A program made the translations under genes and the position numbers. Below the pieces are notes generated by a model. That model was not told where the DNA came from. It ran no database searches and was given only the letters and a program-made list of their open reading frames with translations. Shown here piece by piece: positions 53,353 to 63,251 of a DNA stretch of 64,000 nucleotides. Where the stretch lies: positions 1,330,001-1,394,000 of the forward strand of contig NZ_CP011008.1 in NCBI RefSeq assembly GCF_001578185.1, given 5' to 3'. Numbering within the stretch: the first letter of the stretch is position 1; every line of letters starts with the position of its first letter. The stretch is from Peribacillus simplex. GTDB lineage: Bacteria; Bacillota; Bacilli; Bacillales; DSM-1321.

Positions 53353-54165
53353 ATGAATTGTGGTGAATTACTTATCATTGGCGGGGCAGAGGATAAGTGC
53401 CTTGAAGGTGAAGTATTAAATAAATTTGTCGAGCTTGCAAACCGTTCAGATGGCGGAATAGGAATATTGCCTACAGCGAGTGAAATTCCTGAGGAAGTGA
53501 GTACCGGGTATATCAAGATTTTCAGGGATTTAGGCGTGGACAGGGTGGAAGTGATCAAGCTGGATTCAAGGCAGGATGCAGACGATCCGGAGATTTGTAA
53601 ACAGCTGATATCCTTTTCTGCCATCTTCATTACTGGAGGAAACCAAAGCCGGTTATCTGAGAGGATTGGAAAATCAAAATTCCATCATGCCCTTTCTAAT
53701 GCCTGGCATAAAGGAATGGTGATAGCAGGGACAAGTGCTGGCGCCTCCATTTTAGGTAAGCATATGATCGTTGCTGCTGACACGATGCTGAATGATAATA
53801 AGTTAAAGGTAGAGATTGGGATAGGTTTCGGCTTCCTTGACGACCTGATAATTGACCAACATTTTTCCCAGCGTGGCCGCTTTGACCGTCTGTTAAGTGC
53901 GATAGCAGGGAATAAAGAAATTATGGGTATTGGCATTGATGAAAATACAGCAATTTTAGTTAAAGAAGGATATTTTGAAGTATTTGGCCAACATCAAGTA
54001 TTAGTTCTTGATGGCAGAAACAGTGATTATATCAATATCACATCTTCCGATAATGGCAGTGAAGAGTTGACTCTCTCGGGATTTAATCTTCATGCACTTA
54101 CCAGGGGATACCGCTTTGACCTGCTTACCAGGAAATTGTTGATGAAAAAGGGGATCCAACCATGA
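53353..54165 (+). CDS. cphB: Cyanophycinase
   Basis: 270-aa serine exopeptidase (S51 family) degrading cyanophycin to beta-Asp-Arg dipeptides. ITGGNQSRLSER, the nucleophile Ser in GTSAGAS (about residue 127), and the end of the catalytic block DDLIIDQHFSQRGRFDRLL (His/Arg pocket) are conserved. No signal peptide, so intracellular. The stop overlaps the cphA start (ATGA), so storage polymer synthesis and breakdown genes are translated together. Confidence 0.93.
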   Translation: MNCGELLIIGGAEDKCLEGEVLNKFVELANRSDGGIGILPTASEIPEEVSTGYIKIFRDLGVDRVEVIKLDSRQDADDPEICKQLISFSAIFITGGNQSRLSERIGKSKFHHALSNAWHKGMVIAGTSAGASILGKHMIVAADTMLNDNKLKVEIGIGFGFLDDLIIDQHFSQRGRFDRLLSAIAGNKEIMGIGIDENTAILVKEGYFEVFGQHQVLVLDGRNSDYINITSSDNGSEELTLSGFNLHALTRGYRFDLLTRKLLMKKGIQP

Positions 54166-56783
54166 TTATCAATCGAGTCCGTTATTTAAAAGGGCCCAAT
54201 TATTTTGCTTATACACCAACGATTTGCATTGAATTGGATATAGGGGAATTGGAAGAGAAACCATCTGATTCGATTCCTGGATTCAATGAAAAATTATTGA
54301 GGACGCTCCCGAACTTGGGAAGCCATACATGTTCAAAAGGGTATCGAGGCGGTTTTGCTGAAAGGCTTAGAAAAGGTACATGGATGGGACATATTTTAGA
54401 GCATATGACGATTGAGCTTCAAAACTTAGCTGGAATTGATGCCATTCGGGGAAAAACGGTAATGATGGAAAAGAAGGGTCATTATTATGTAACCTTCGAC
54501 TATAAGGAGCCTCAGTCAGGTCTTCAAGCTTTTTTAGCAGCAAAAGATATCGTGGAAGCCATCCTGAATGGTGAAAACCTTATAAATGTACAATTTTATG
54601 TAAAACAAATAGAGCAGCTATATTATAAAAATAAACTGGGGCCTAGTACAGAAGCCATTTTTAAGGCTGCGCAGGCAAAAGATATCCCTGTCGAGCGAAT
54701 GGGTGATGAAAGTTTACTACGTATAGGAACAGGTTCAAGGCAAAAGTATGTCCAGGCGACAATTTCTAGCCAGACTTCGAATATTGCCGTGGAGAATTCA
54801 TGTGATAAATCATTGACCAAATCTATATTAAAAGGGTGTGGCCTTTCTGTACCTGAAGGGGATATTGCCCATTCCATTGAAGAAATCTTTACCACAGCGG
54901 ACAAGCTGGGTTTTCCACTGGTTATAAAACCGTATAACGGTAGACAGGGAGAGGGTGTCATCACCCATATTAAAAATAAGGATGAACTATTCAATGTAGT
55001 CAATTGTTTGGAGTCGCATGTGGAGAAGTACATTGTCGAACGACATATTGAAGGACATGATTACAGGATATTGATAGTAAATGGAGAACTTATAGCCGCT
55101 AGTTTAAGGCTTCCTCCCTATGTTATTGGAAACGGTAAGGAAACGATACGCAAGTTGATAGAAAAGGAAAATCGTAATGCATTGCGTGGAGAAGGTCATG
55201 AAAAACCGATGTCAAAAATCCCCCTTACACATACCGTTACGTGTTATTTGGAAAAATCGAACCGGACACTGGATACAATTCCGAATCAAGGAGAAGTGGT
55301 TCAAGTAGTCGGCAATGCAAATCTTTCGACTGGTGGAAAGGCAATAGATGTTACGGACCAGGTCCATCCAACCATTAAGAATATGGCACGTGCTGCCGCA
55401 AAAGCAATCGGTTTGGATATAGCCGGAATAGACTTGATCTGTGAGGATATCTCAAAATCAATCGAACATTCACGGACTGCGATAATCGAGGTGAACGCTG
55501 CACCGGGAATTCGAATGCATCACTATCCGAGTGAAGGGAAAAAAAGGGATGTAGGCAAAGCCATTATCGATTATTTATTTCCGACACGGGAAGAGGCGGC
55601 GATACCGATCATCGCGGTGACCGGAACAAATGGAAAAACGACAACGACCCGATTGGTTCATTATTTTCTTTCAAATGAAAATACGAAGGTAGGAATGACG
55701 AATTCCGATGGAGTATATATCGGCGATAAGGTATTGGATCAAGGTGATTGCAGTGGCCCGGTCAGTGCAAAAATGGTATTGGCACATCCTGAAGTTGATG
55801 TAGCTGTATTAGAAACGGCACGGGGCGGGATTCTGCGTGAAGGTCTGGCATTTCGTCAGTGTGATGTTGGCATCATTACAAATGTTAGTGAGGATCACCT
55901 CGGCCGTGATGGAATTGAAACATTGGATGATCTCATAAAATTAAAGAGGCTGGTAGCCGAAATCGTTCAAAAAACAGGCTATTGTGTGCTGAATGCAGAT
56001 GATCCGAATGTAGCTGCCATGGAAGCTTTTACAGATGGGGAAGTGATTTTTACTTCTACAGATGCCACCCAGCCTCAGGTGAAGGCCGCCATTAAGGGAG
56101 GATGTAAAGTTTGGTTTGTCAATGAACAAGGTATGATCTGCCATTCATCAGAAGGTGTCATTTCTCAGTTTATGGATTGCTCGATGATTCCAATAACGAT
56201 TTCCGGCAATGCACGTCATAATATCGCCAATTTACTTCAGGCGTTAGCCGCAGCCCAAACCCAAGGCATATCCATGGAAGAACTAAGAAGGAAGGCTGTC
56301 ACGTTTATGCCTGATACGAATTTGTCCAAAGGGCGTTTCAATTTAAAAAAGTTGAATGATCGAACGATCATCATTGACTATGCCCATAATGAAGCAGGAT
56401 TAAAGGCCATATTCGAAACGGTCAGTGCCTATAACAAAAATCGTCTTATCACTGTTTTGGCAGGGCCGGGGGACCGCATTGATGAAGAGCTCATCAGACT
56501 ATCCAAGGTGGCGGCAATGAATTCTGATCTGTTCATCATTAAAGAAGACGATGATTTGCGGGGAAGGGAGCCTCTCGAAGTAGCGCGGCTACTTAAGGAA
56601 GCTGCGGTAGAAGCAGGGTTACATAAAGATCAGGCATTTATCGTTCTTAATGAATTGGACGCATTCGTAAAAGCTTGGGAAACATCACAACCTGGTGATC
56701 TATTATTGTTCTTCTACACGGATTTTGAATATGTAGAACGGTTTTTCGAAAAAGTTGCGACAAATCCATTGCCAAAAAAATAA
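54162..56783 (+). CDS. cphA: Cyanophycin synthetase
   Basis: 873 aa, the usual length. An N-terminal domain (residues 1-160; LGSHTCSKGYRGGFAERLRKGTWMGH) precedes an ATP-grasp domain (about 200-470; PLVIKPYNGRQGEGV; IIEVNAAPGIRMH) that adds aspartate to the backbone. A Mur-ligase domain (from about 485; VTGTNGKTTT) then couples arginine to the side chain. It polymerises Asp and Arg into a nitrogen-storage granule. All active-site motifs are intact. Its partner cphB lies just upstream; a terminator follows. Confidence 0.95.
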   Translation: MIINRVRYLKGPNYFAYTPTICIELDIGELEEKPSDSIPGFNEKLLRTLPNLGSHTCSKGYRGGFAERLRKGTWMGHILEHMTIELQNLAGIDAIRGKTVMMEKKGHYYVTFDYKEPQSGLQAFLAAKDIVEAILNGENLINVQFYVKQIEQLYYKNKLGPSTEAIFKAAQAKDIPVERMGDESLLRIGTGSRQKYVQATISSQTSNIAVENSCDKSLTKSILKGCGLSVPEGDIAHSIEEIFTTADKLGFPLVIKPYNGRQGEGVITHIKNKDELFNVVNCLESHVEKYIVERHIEGHDYRILIVNGELIAASLRLPPYVIGNGKETIRKLIEKENRNALRGEGHEKPMSKIPLTHTVTCYLEKSNRTLDTIPNQGEVVQVVGNANLSTGGKAIDVTDQVHPTIKNMARAAAKAIGLDIAGIDLICEDISKSIEHSRTAIIEVNAAPGIRMHHYPSEGKKRDVGKAIIDYLFPTREEAAIPIIAVTGTNGKTTTTRLVHYFLSNENTKVGMTNSDGVYIGDKVLDQGDCSGPVSAKMVLAHPEVDVAVLETARGGILREGLAFRQCDVGIITNVSEDHLGRDGIETLDDLIKLKRLVAEIVQKTGYCVLNADDPNVAAMEAFTDGEVIFTSTDATQPQVKAAIKGGCKVWFVNEQGMICHSSEGVISQFMDCSMIPITISGNARHNIANLLQALAAAQTQGISMEELRRKAVTFMPDTNLSKGRFNLKKLNDRTIIIDYAHNEAGLKAIFETVSAYNKNRLITVLAGPGDRIDEELIRLSKVAAMNSDLFIIKEDDDLRGREPLEVARLLKEAAVEAGLHKDQAFIVLNELDAFVKAWETSQPGDLLLFFYTDFEYVERFFEKVATNPLPKK

Positions 56784-56862
56784 AAGAAAGTGCATTATCA
56801 GGGCGAAATAATCTGGAATCAAAATGATATCAAAAGCTAATTTTCAGTACCATTATAACATT

Positions 56863-56907
56863 TGAAAGCCATGCCTCCCATTTTCATGAAAGGGAAGCAT
56901 GGCCTTT
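56863..56907. terminator. Bidirectional terminator between cphA and bpr
   Basis: AAAGCCATGC pairs with GCATGGCCTTT around an inner partly paired loop (TCCC/GGGA). Confidence 0.75.
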
Positions 56908-56911
56908 GCAC

Positions 56912-59900
56912 TTATTTATTAGCGTTAATCCATAGGATGCCAGTCGCTTTTTGTGTTGTGATATTTCCATGACCATCTGCAGCTTTTACTTCCACAACGG
57001 CACCAGGTGCCTTTACATTCGCTGTTGCAGTATAGTAGCCAACATAATGTCCTGAAGATGTTTCTTTCATCGGCAATTCAGTTGCATTTGCGATGCTCCT
57101 TGCATTTGTCAAAGGCATCAGTATCGAGAAACTGGTTGTTAGTCCGGGTTCACTGTCAAATTCGATTTTGACCGATTCGCCGCTTTTCAAGATCTTATCC
57201 TCTTTCGGCAATAAATCAGTTATTTCCGGGGCGATATACTTTGCATCGATCGAGACGGATTTTGTGCTTTTATTGCCTACCTTGTCCAGTGCGACTACCT
57301 TAATGTTATTGATACCTTCATTCAACATAAGTCGATAGGAAAAGGTTTTGTCTCTCACAGTAGCTTTCTGACCATTTACTTTGACATTATTAAGATTTTC
57401 ATCCGAAATCGTACCTGTAACGATTACCGATTCACGGTTGGTTTTGGAACCGTCTGCAGGTGCAGTAATTGCAAGTTCCGGTTTAGCCGTATCCAATATC
57501 ACTTTTACAGATGGTGAGGCCTCAGTAGAACCTTGACTAGTTCGAGCTTTTGCTGTCAAAGTATTTTCACCATTCCTTAATGTGACTGGAACAGTGAAGG
57601 TTCCTGTTTCAGTTGAGTCAGTACTTGCTACTTTCTCACCTTTGTTAAAGATATCTACCTTTGTTGTAGGTGCGGATATACCTTCAACTGTTACTTCTTT
57701 TTGATTCGAATACGCATTGTCTTTAGGAGAGGTAATTACAGGTTCCTTCACTTCGTAATTGACAGTTGCACGAATCATGTAGTTTCCTTCCTCAGTTGGT
57801 GATTTCGACCATGAACCATCGACACCCTGCCAGCTTCGTCCTGCATTGGGTCCATCTTCATCTGTACCTAATCCTGGAGCATTCGGATTGGCCTTCGATT
57901 GGGTATAAACAATAAAGAAATCACCCTCAACCATGATTCCATGCTCGCTCAGATCAATATGTGTCCATTGACCGTCACGCAACGCAGTCTTATTGAAAGG
58001 ACCTGCGATTTTTTTACCTGGCGATCCTTCTGTTCCTGAAGCATCATATACAGAAACTTGGAATTCAGTCCCGCCCGGAACAGGCCATGTGGTATCCCAG
58101 AAGCGTAAGAGAGCGCCGGTTACATTTGCCGATTTATTTCCCGAAGCTAGCGACATCTTTACTGCCCAGCTGTTTCCTGCCGCATTATAGGCACGGGCAT
58201 TTTCTGCTGTTCCGTCGTCATATTTAATCTCATCTGGGTACCCGATGAACGGTTTCAGTTCAATATCTTTCGTGGAGTTATTACCGTCCGAAATTGTTAC
58301 TGATGCTTCATTGCCGTAATAAGAAGGAGCCATGACTTTCAAGGTGTATTTACCTTCATAAGCAGTTAAGGAGTATTCACCCTTTGAATTTGTGGTAACC
58401 GGTTTAATGGCAGCATCTTCAAGAAGGTAAACTGTAGCACCAGAAACTGGTTCACCAGAAATTTTGTTGGTAATTGTACCGTTGATTGTACCTTTGGGAA
58501 TTTCTTGAAGTATAAAGTTCGCAGTTGATATGTCATCCTGTTCTACGTTGACTCTTGCTGTTTGCGATAGATACCCATAAGTTTCTGCTTGCAAAGTGTA
58601 TGAACCTGATGCATGTGTTAGTTGGTAGGAACCATCTTGTGGGTTTGTATACACAGATCTTCCTGTTTCTAAAACACTGACCTGGGCCTGCAATGGAAGA
58701 AGTAATGGAGCAGGCTGTGCTTTTTTAGGGTCACTTTTCACTTTTTCCGCAATGGGCTTAATTTTATCAGGATCAACTTTCGGTTTGGCTGAAACGGAAG
58801 AGTCAGACTTGTTTATACCTAATCCTGTTTTAGCTTTTGCAGACGGTTGAAGGGCAGTATCAGCCAATTTAACATCATCAATATACCAGCCAGGTTTTTG
58901 GACTGAACCATCAGATGTTACATTAAAGGCAATATAGATTCGTTCTCCAGCATATTGGCTAAGGTTTACTTCACCATCAATCCAACTATTTGACTTATCG
59001 TTAAAACGAGCTGCTTGAACCCAGTTCGTTCCATCTTTAGAGATAAATAAATGGGCGAAATCATAATTCTTTTCAAGTTCGTACCAATGTTTAAATTGTA
59101 AATAGCTTGTCCCTTCTGGAACATCGATTGGAGGCATTTGCAGACTCATGTTGGCACCATTGGAATAGTTTCCAGCAAGATTTGTTGCATAAACCTTTTG
59201 ACCGGAAGATGCAGAACCTGGTCCGCTGGACGGAACGCCCCAATCCCAGTCATTATTCGTGCCAAATGAGCTCCATCCAGTTGTTGGTTTCTCTTCGAAA
59301 TCCTCTGTATAACCTAATCCAATTCCAGGCAAAAGATCGATGGTATAATCACCTGTAGCTGTCTCTGAACCACCGAAGTCTATAGCGGTCCATTTATAAA
59401 CGATGGTATCGTCCGTCAACTCCGAACCCGGAATAGTAGCCTCAAACGTTCCCGATTTATGGTCACCGTCAGATCTTTCACCTTTGATTTCAGCCCAAGT
59501 ACCATCGGCTTTTTGATAGCTAAGGGTAACGGAAGTGACACTTACATTATCAGACACTTCAGCCTGAAGCGATAGATTCATTTTTTTATACGACTTTTCT
59601 GGTGCTTGATGCGAAATGACAGCTGCTTCTGAGTCATCTCCAGACTTGGTTACTTTTCCTTCAATTTTCCCAAGTCCGCTTACAACTGATGAAACTGCAT
59701 CAAATGCATTTACAAGGCCATAGCCATAGGCATGGTTGGGCGTTACTGGATAATTATTGTCTGTCAATGGAGTAGCAGTTGTTAGTAAGATTTCCTCAAG
59801 TTGGTCAACTGTTAAGCTGGCATTTGTTTGTCTTAATAGAGCAGCGACCGCTGAAATGTGAGGACCTGCCATAGATGTCCCGTTCCATCCGCCTTCATAT

Positions 59901-61219
59901 GAACCGCCAGGAACGGCAGAACGAATGTTGACGCCTGGTGCAGAAATATCCGGTTTAATTTCTCCGTAGGGTGATGGTCCGCGTAAGGAAAAACTGCCGA
60001 CTTTATTGTTTAGGTCGGTTGCTCCAGTGGCAAATGCCTCTGGATAGTTCGCTGGATTCGCTACTGAACCAGCACCGCCTGGATTTGATAATGTAGTGTT
60101 TCCTGCAGAAAATTCCGGGAATATCTCTGCAGCTTTCCAGGCTTGTACCATTGGACGGTACCACTCATCGAGACCTGCTCCGCCCCCCCAAGAGTTATTG
60201 ACAACATCAGGTGCTTTCTCAGGATGGGGATTTCCAGAAGCATCTTTCGGAGCGATAACCCATTCTCCTGCCTCTAATAAATCTATGTCTGACCCGCCAT
60301 CTTCAGAAAACGCTTTAACGGAAATGAATGTGGCACCTGGGGCAACCCCGATTTGATTTGCACCATTTGGTTCAGAACCTACCATCGTACCGATTGTATG
60401 TGTTCCATGACCCAAGTCATCATAGGGAGCGGCTTGTCCGCTAACTGCATCAAACCAATTATATTCATTGTTTGGCACGTCTGGATTGGCAGGATTATAC
60501 CCGCGATACTTTGTTTTGAGTGCTGGATGGTTCCACTGAACTCCTGTATCGATAGAAGCGATAACCGTACCCGCACCATCAATGCCCATATTCCAGACAG
60601 CAGGTGCTCCGATTTTTTCGATATTCCATTCAATTCCTGCAGTACCGGCCCGTTTATTGCTGGCTTTTGAAGTTGCAGTTTTGCTTGCCGGCTGAATGAG
60701 CTGCCTCTTTTCATTTGGCATGATTCTTTCCACTTCGGGAAAGAGGGCGATTTGCTTCATGACATCTTTTGTAGCAGTCACAGCAATCGCATTAACAATG
60801 TAAAAGGATTGAAAATTGGTCGCCTTACCGGCTTTTTCTTGCTTATCTAAGTACTTTTTAATTGGTGTTTGAGTTTTAAGAGCTGTAGCACGAAGCTCAG
60901 AGACTACACTTGATCGTTTAAGTAACTTTGAATTATTTGCAGATAATTTTTGTGATTTTGCTGTTTTTGCAGCTTTTGAGGATATGTCCTTGGTGTCCAC
61001 TTGTTCTTTGAATTTAACGAGAAATGTCACCTTTTCGTTTTTTTCATATTGGGAAAGTACTTTTGCGGCGATTTTCTTTTGATTCTTTCCCGATAATTCA
61101 TCTTTAGCGGAAGTATGAAGTTTATTAGATGCTGCTGTGATGGAGCTTGTCGGCAGAATGATCGATCCAATAAGCATGATCGTGAATAATAAACCTAACC
61201 ATTTTCTTTTGTTTTGCAA
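56912..61219 (-). CDS. bpr: Bacillopeptidase F, secreted S8 serine protease
   Basis: 1435 aa from the TTG complementary to 61217-61219, behind AGGGGG. A signal peptide, an inhibitor-type prodomain (to about residue 190) and a subtilisin domain with D224 (ASIDTG), H271 (GHGTH) and S449 (GTSMAGPH) come first. Long C-terminal beta domains follow: an Ig-like/lectin jelly roll with TGWSSFGTNNDWDWG, carboxypeptidase-regulatory-like repeats, and three to four Ig-like units. Sequence and length follow B. subtilis Bpr. Extracellular protein degradation; the peptides could feed the opp importer. Confidence 0.95.
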   Translation of the reverse strand: MQNKRKWLGLLFTIMLIGSIILPTSSITAASNKLHTSAKDELSGKNQKKIAAKVLSQYEKNEKVTFLVKFKEQVDTKDISSKAAKTAKSQKLSANNSKLLKRSSVVSELRATALKTQTPIKKYLDKQEKAGKATNFQSFYIVNAIAVTATKDVMKQIALFPEVERIMPNEKRQLIQPASKTATSKASNKRAGTAGIEWNIEKIGAPAVWNMGIDGAGTVIASIDTGVQWNHPALKTKYRGYNPANPDVPNNEYNWFDAVSGQAAPYDDLGHGTHTIGTMVGSEPNGANQIGVAPGATFISVKAFSEDGGSDIDLLEAGEWVIAPKDASGNPHPEKAPDVVNNSWGGGAGLDEWYRPMVQAWKAAEIFPEFSAGNTTLSNPGGAGSVANPANYPEAFATGATDLNNKVGSFSLRGPSPYGEIKPDISAPGVNIRSAVPGGSYEGGWNGTSMAGPHISAVAALLRQTNASLTVDQLEEILLTTATPLTDNNYPVTPNHAYGYGLVNAFDAVSSVVSGLGKIEGKVTKSGDDSEAAVISHQAPEKSYKKMNLSLQAEVSDNVSVTSVTLSYQKADGTWAEIKGERSDGDHKSGTFEATIPGSELTDDTIVYKWTAIDFGGSETATGDYTIDLLPGIGLGYTEDFEEKPTTGWSSFGTNNDWDWGVPSSGPGSASSGQKVYATNLAGNYSNGANMSLQMPPIDVPEGTSYLQFKHWYELEKNYDFAHLFISKDGTNWVQAARFNDKSNSWIDGEVNLSQYAGERIYIAFNVTSDGSVQKPGWYIDDVKLADTALQPSAKAKTGLGINKSDSSVSAKPKVDPDKIKPIAEKVKSDPKKAQPAPLLLPLQAQVSVLETGRSVYTNPQDGSYQLTHASGSYTLQAETYGYLSQTARVNVEQDDISTANFILQEIPKGTINGTITNKISGEPVSGATVYLLEDAAIKPVTTNSKGEYSLTAYEGKYTLKVMAPSYYGNEASVTISDGNNSTKDIELKPFIGYPDEIKYDDGTAENARAYNAAGNSWAVKMSLASGNKSANVTGALLRFWDTTWPVPGGTEFQVSVYDASGTEGSPGKKIAGPFNKTALRDGQWTHIDLSEHGIMVEGDFFIVYTQSKANPNAPGLGTDEDGPNAGRSWQGVDGSWSKSPTEEGNYMIRATVNYEVKEPVITSPKDNAYSNQKEVTVEGISAPTTKVDIFNKGEKVASTDSTETGTFTVPVTLRNGENTLTAKARTSQGSTEASPSVKVILDTAKPELAITAPADGSKTNRESVIVTGTISDENLNNVKVNGQKATVRDKTFSYRLMLNEGINNIKVVALDKVGNKSTKSVSIDAKYIAPEITDLLPKEDKILKSGESVKIEFDSEPGLTTSFSILMPLTNARSIANATELPMKETSSGHYVGYYTATANVKAPGAVVEVKAADGHGNITTQKATGILWINANK

Positions 61220-61618
61220 GTTTTTTCCCCCTATTCCATTTTCAAAGAACAAAAAGCGACCAGCCTATACCCAATTTCCCCTCCTTTCTAAATAATTGGC
61301 CACTATGTAGAACCATGTTAATGATAACCAATAAACATATGAAAAAAATGTCATATTTTGGAATTAAAAATGCTATTTCGTGAAAATGAACATATTGTAG
61401 GAAGAGTGTGTGTGGAAAAATAAGGGAAAATACCTCTGATTTGAAAAGAGAACGGAAGGAATATAAAAAAAACATGCTATTCTACGGGTGTCGAAAGGAC
61501 TCTTTTTTATTTCAAAAATAAAAATGGTAATAAAGGTTCAAAATGCCTTGTTTATAATTTGTTATATAGACGGCAATCTTTACTCGAGACATGTCAGTGA
61601 ATGGAAAGTCCTTGAATG
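61220..61618. other. Intergenic region upstream of bpr
   Basis: About 400 bases, AT-rich, no ORF with a ribosome site on either strand. It should hold the bpr promoter and any DegU-type sites; none could be assigned with confidence. Confidence 0.4.
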
Positions 61619-61656
61619 AAAAAAAAGCTAATCCAATTTGGATTAGCTTTTTTTCA
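61619..61656 (-). terminator. Rho-independent terminator of yidC2
   Basis: AAAAAAGCTAATCCAA pairs with TTGGATTAGCTTTTTT. It overlaps the yidC2 stop codon (61643-61645). Confidence 0.88.
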
Positions 61657-62428
61657 TAACCGTTTCATTCTTCGTAGGCACATTGGCATGATCTTTTTTA
61701 TAAACTCGTTGCAGCACGATGGACTGAACAATCATGAATAAACCTCCGATTGACCAATACAGTGGCAATGCTGCAGGAGCGGAGAAAGAAATGAATAAAA
61801 TCATCACTGGTGAGAGCAGGCTCATCACCTTCATTTGTTTCTGCTGTTCTTCCGGCATTTGTCTCATGGAAAGGACTGATTGGAAATAATAGATGACACC
61901 AGCGATAATCGCCATGGCAATATTCGGCTGGCCAAGGCTGAACCAAAGGAAATTATGGGTCGCAATTTCATGGGAACCTTGAATCGCATAATAAAAGCCC
62001 ATTAGAATCGGCATTTGGATTAAAAGCGGCAGACAGCCCATATTTAGCGGATTGACTCCGTGCTTTTGGTATAGCTGCATCATTTCCTGTTGCAGGGCCT
62101 TTTGTTTAACTGGATCCTTAGTCTCTTTAATTTTCTGCTGGATTGCTGCCATTTCTGGTTTCAGCCCATTCATCTTCGTTTTCATGCTGAGCTGTGTTTT
62201 ATATTGCTTGGCAGTCAGTGGAAGCAAGACTAGACGGATGAGAAATGTCATCATAATGATACTTAAACCATAGTTACCATTAAATATATCAGCATTGAAT
62301 TCAAGCATTTTTGTCATGGGGTTAACCAATGCTGTATGAAATGGGCCGCTCGTTGCTGCAGAGCATCCTGTCAAAAGGGTCGTAGCTAAAAATAGGACGG
62401 TAATTAGTAACATGCTTTTCTTCTTCAA
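61643..62428 (-). CDS. yidC2: Membrane protein insertase YidC2 (YqjG/SpoIIIJ family)
   Basis: 261 aa. The signal peptide with lipobox LLTGC is followed by five helices. YGLSIIMMTFLIRLVLLPLTAKQYK carries the conserved cytoplasm-facing Arg of the hydrophilic groove; QEMMQLYQKHGVNPLNMGCLPLLIQMPILMGFYYAI is the family core. It inserts membrane proteins with or without Sec. The TTG start at 62428 is preceded by AGGAGG, which can be masked by a hairpin with the end of the upstream mifM-like gene. Confidence 0.93.
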   Translation of the reverse strand: MKKKSMLLITVLFLATTLLTGCSAATSGPFHTALVNPMTKMLEFNADIFNGNYGLSIIMMTFLIRLVLLPLTAKQYKTQLSMKTKMNGLKPEMAAIQQKIKETKDPVKQKALQQEMMQLYQKHGVNPLNMGCLPLLIQMPILMGFYYAIQGSHEIATHNFLWFSLGQPNIAMAIIAGVIYYFQSVLSMRQMPEEQQKQMKVMSLLSPVMILFISFSAPAALPLYWSIGGLFMIVQSIVLQRVYKKDHANVPTKNETVMKKS

Positions 62429-62435
62429 AATAATT

Positions 62436-62474
62436 CCTCCTCGAATTGTAAGTGGTTAAACAACAATAAGGAGG
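62436..62474 (-). promoter_or_regulatory. Hairpin masking the yidC2 ribosome site
   Basis: On the minus strand CCTCCTTATTG (inside the last mifM codons and complementary to the ribosome site) can pair with CAATTCGAGGAGG, so the AGGAGG of yidC2 would be hidden. A ribosome stalled near the end of the upstream ORF would open it, as known for B. subtilis mifM-yidC2. Confidence 0.7.
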
Positions 62475-62749
62475 CTTGGTTCATCTGAATCATCGAGTGA
62501 ATCCTTTTGCTTTTGCCGGATAAATGTGAAAAAGCGCTGTGCACCCCGCCAGTCAAAAATGCTGCATGCTTGAACAGGGGATTTACCTTTATCTGAGTGA
62601 ATCGAAGCTTGATATTTATCATTCAAAAGCGATTGCTTTTTATTTAAGAAGTAAAACGCAGCCAGTGGAAAGACAAAGGTCAATAAGTAACCTGCCCATA
62701 CCGCATGACGAACGGTCTGATAATCGAATTCTAATAATAATTCCCACAT
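62456..62749 (-). CDS. mifM: MifM-like membrane-insertion-monitoring arrest peptide
   Basis: 97 aa directly upstream of yidC2. An N-terminal helix (AVWAGYLLTFVFPLAAFYFL) would be inserted by YidC. The C-terminal part reads RFFTFIRQKQ then DSLDDSDEPSLL, which parallels the B. subtilis MifM arrest segment (Arg-x3-aromatic-Ile-Arg followed by an acidic run). Similarity elsewhere is low, as expected for leader peptides. Position, topology and the masking hairpin together support the call. The ATG follows GAGGGATTCC. Confidence 0.7.
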   Translation of the reverse strand: MWELLLEFDYQTVRHAVWAGYLLTFVFPLAAFYFLNKKQSLLNDKYQASIHSDKGKSPVQACSIFDWRGAQRFFTFIRQKQKDSLDDSDEPSLLIVV

Positions 62750-63196
62750 AGGAATCCCTCGTTTTTTCTAAGATAAAAAAATTTAGTTCCGCTGGCCTCC
62801 ACGTTGATTTAGGGGCCAGGAATGACTATCTTGATTTAATGAGTTTAAATCATTAAGAACACTATATCAAATTTTAGTGCATGAAAGCTAAAAAATATAG
62901 GGTTATTTTCAAAAAATACACAGGGAATATTTTCTGGAATATTAATTTGACATTAAACGTCTTGCAGAATCCAGATCGTGAATGTAATTCGAGCGAAGAT
63001 TGCACAAATGGCATTCGTCTACATATGGATAAAAGGAAGTTCAAATATGAGGTGAAGAAGTATAAAACCGACCGATACAATCGACCAAAATAACGGTACC
63101 GAAAACTCCGTGGCAGGTAAAAGATGGAGACGAAGCCACCAGCGATGGGCCTATTATGGAACGGACGCGCATGAAATATCATCATTTCAATGTTTT
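62750..63196. other. Intergenic region upstream of mifM-yidC2
   Basis: About 450 bases. A GC-rich hairpin (CTGGCC/GGCCAG, 62793-62819) lies in the likely mifM leader. A 70-codon frame at 62881 lacks a ribosome site and is not credible. Nothing else is seen. Confidence 0.4.
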
Positions 63197-63238
63197 AAAA
63201 AACCAATCCGCATGAGGGATTGGTTTTTTATTTTTTAA
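63196..63238. terminator. Rho-independent terminator
   Basis: AAAAAACCAATCC pairs with GGGATTGGTTTTTT around GCATGA, with long T tail; serves the glycerophosphodiesterase gene on the minus strand as well. Confidence 0.85.
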
Positions 63239-63251
63239 TTCATTCAAAGTT

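Noticed and set aside
62881-63093. 70-codon basic ORF upstream of mifM
   Set aside because: No ribosome site, AT-driven Lys-rich composition, no recognisable family.
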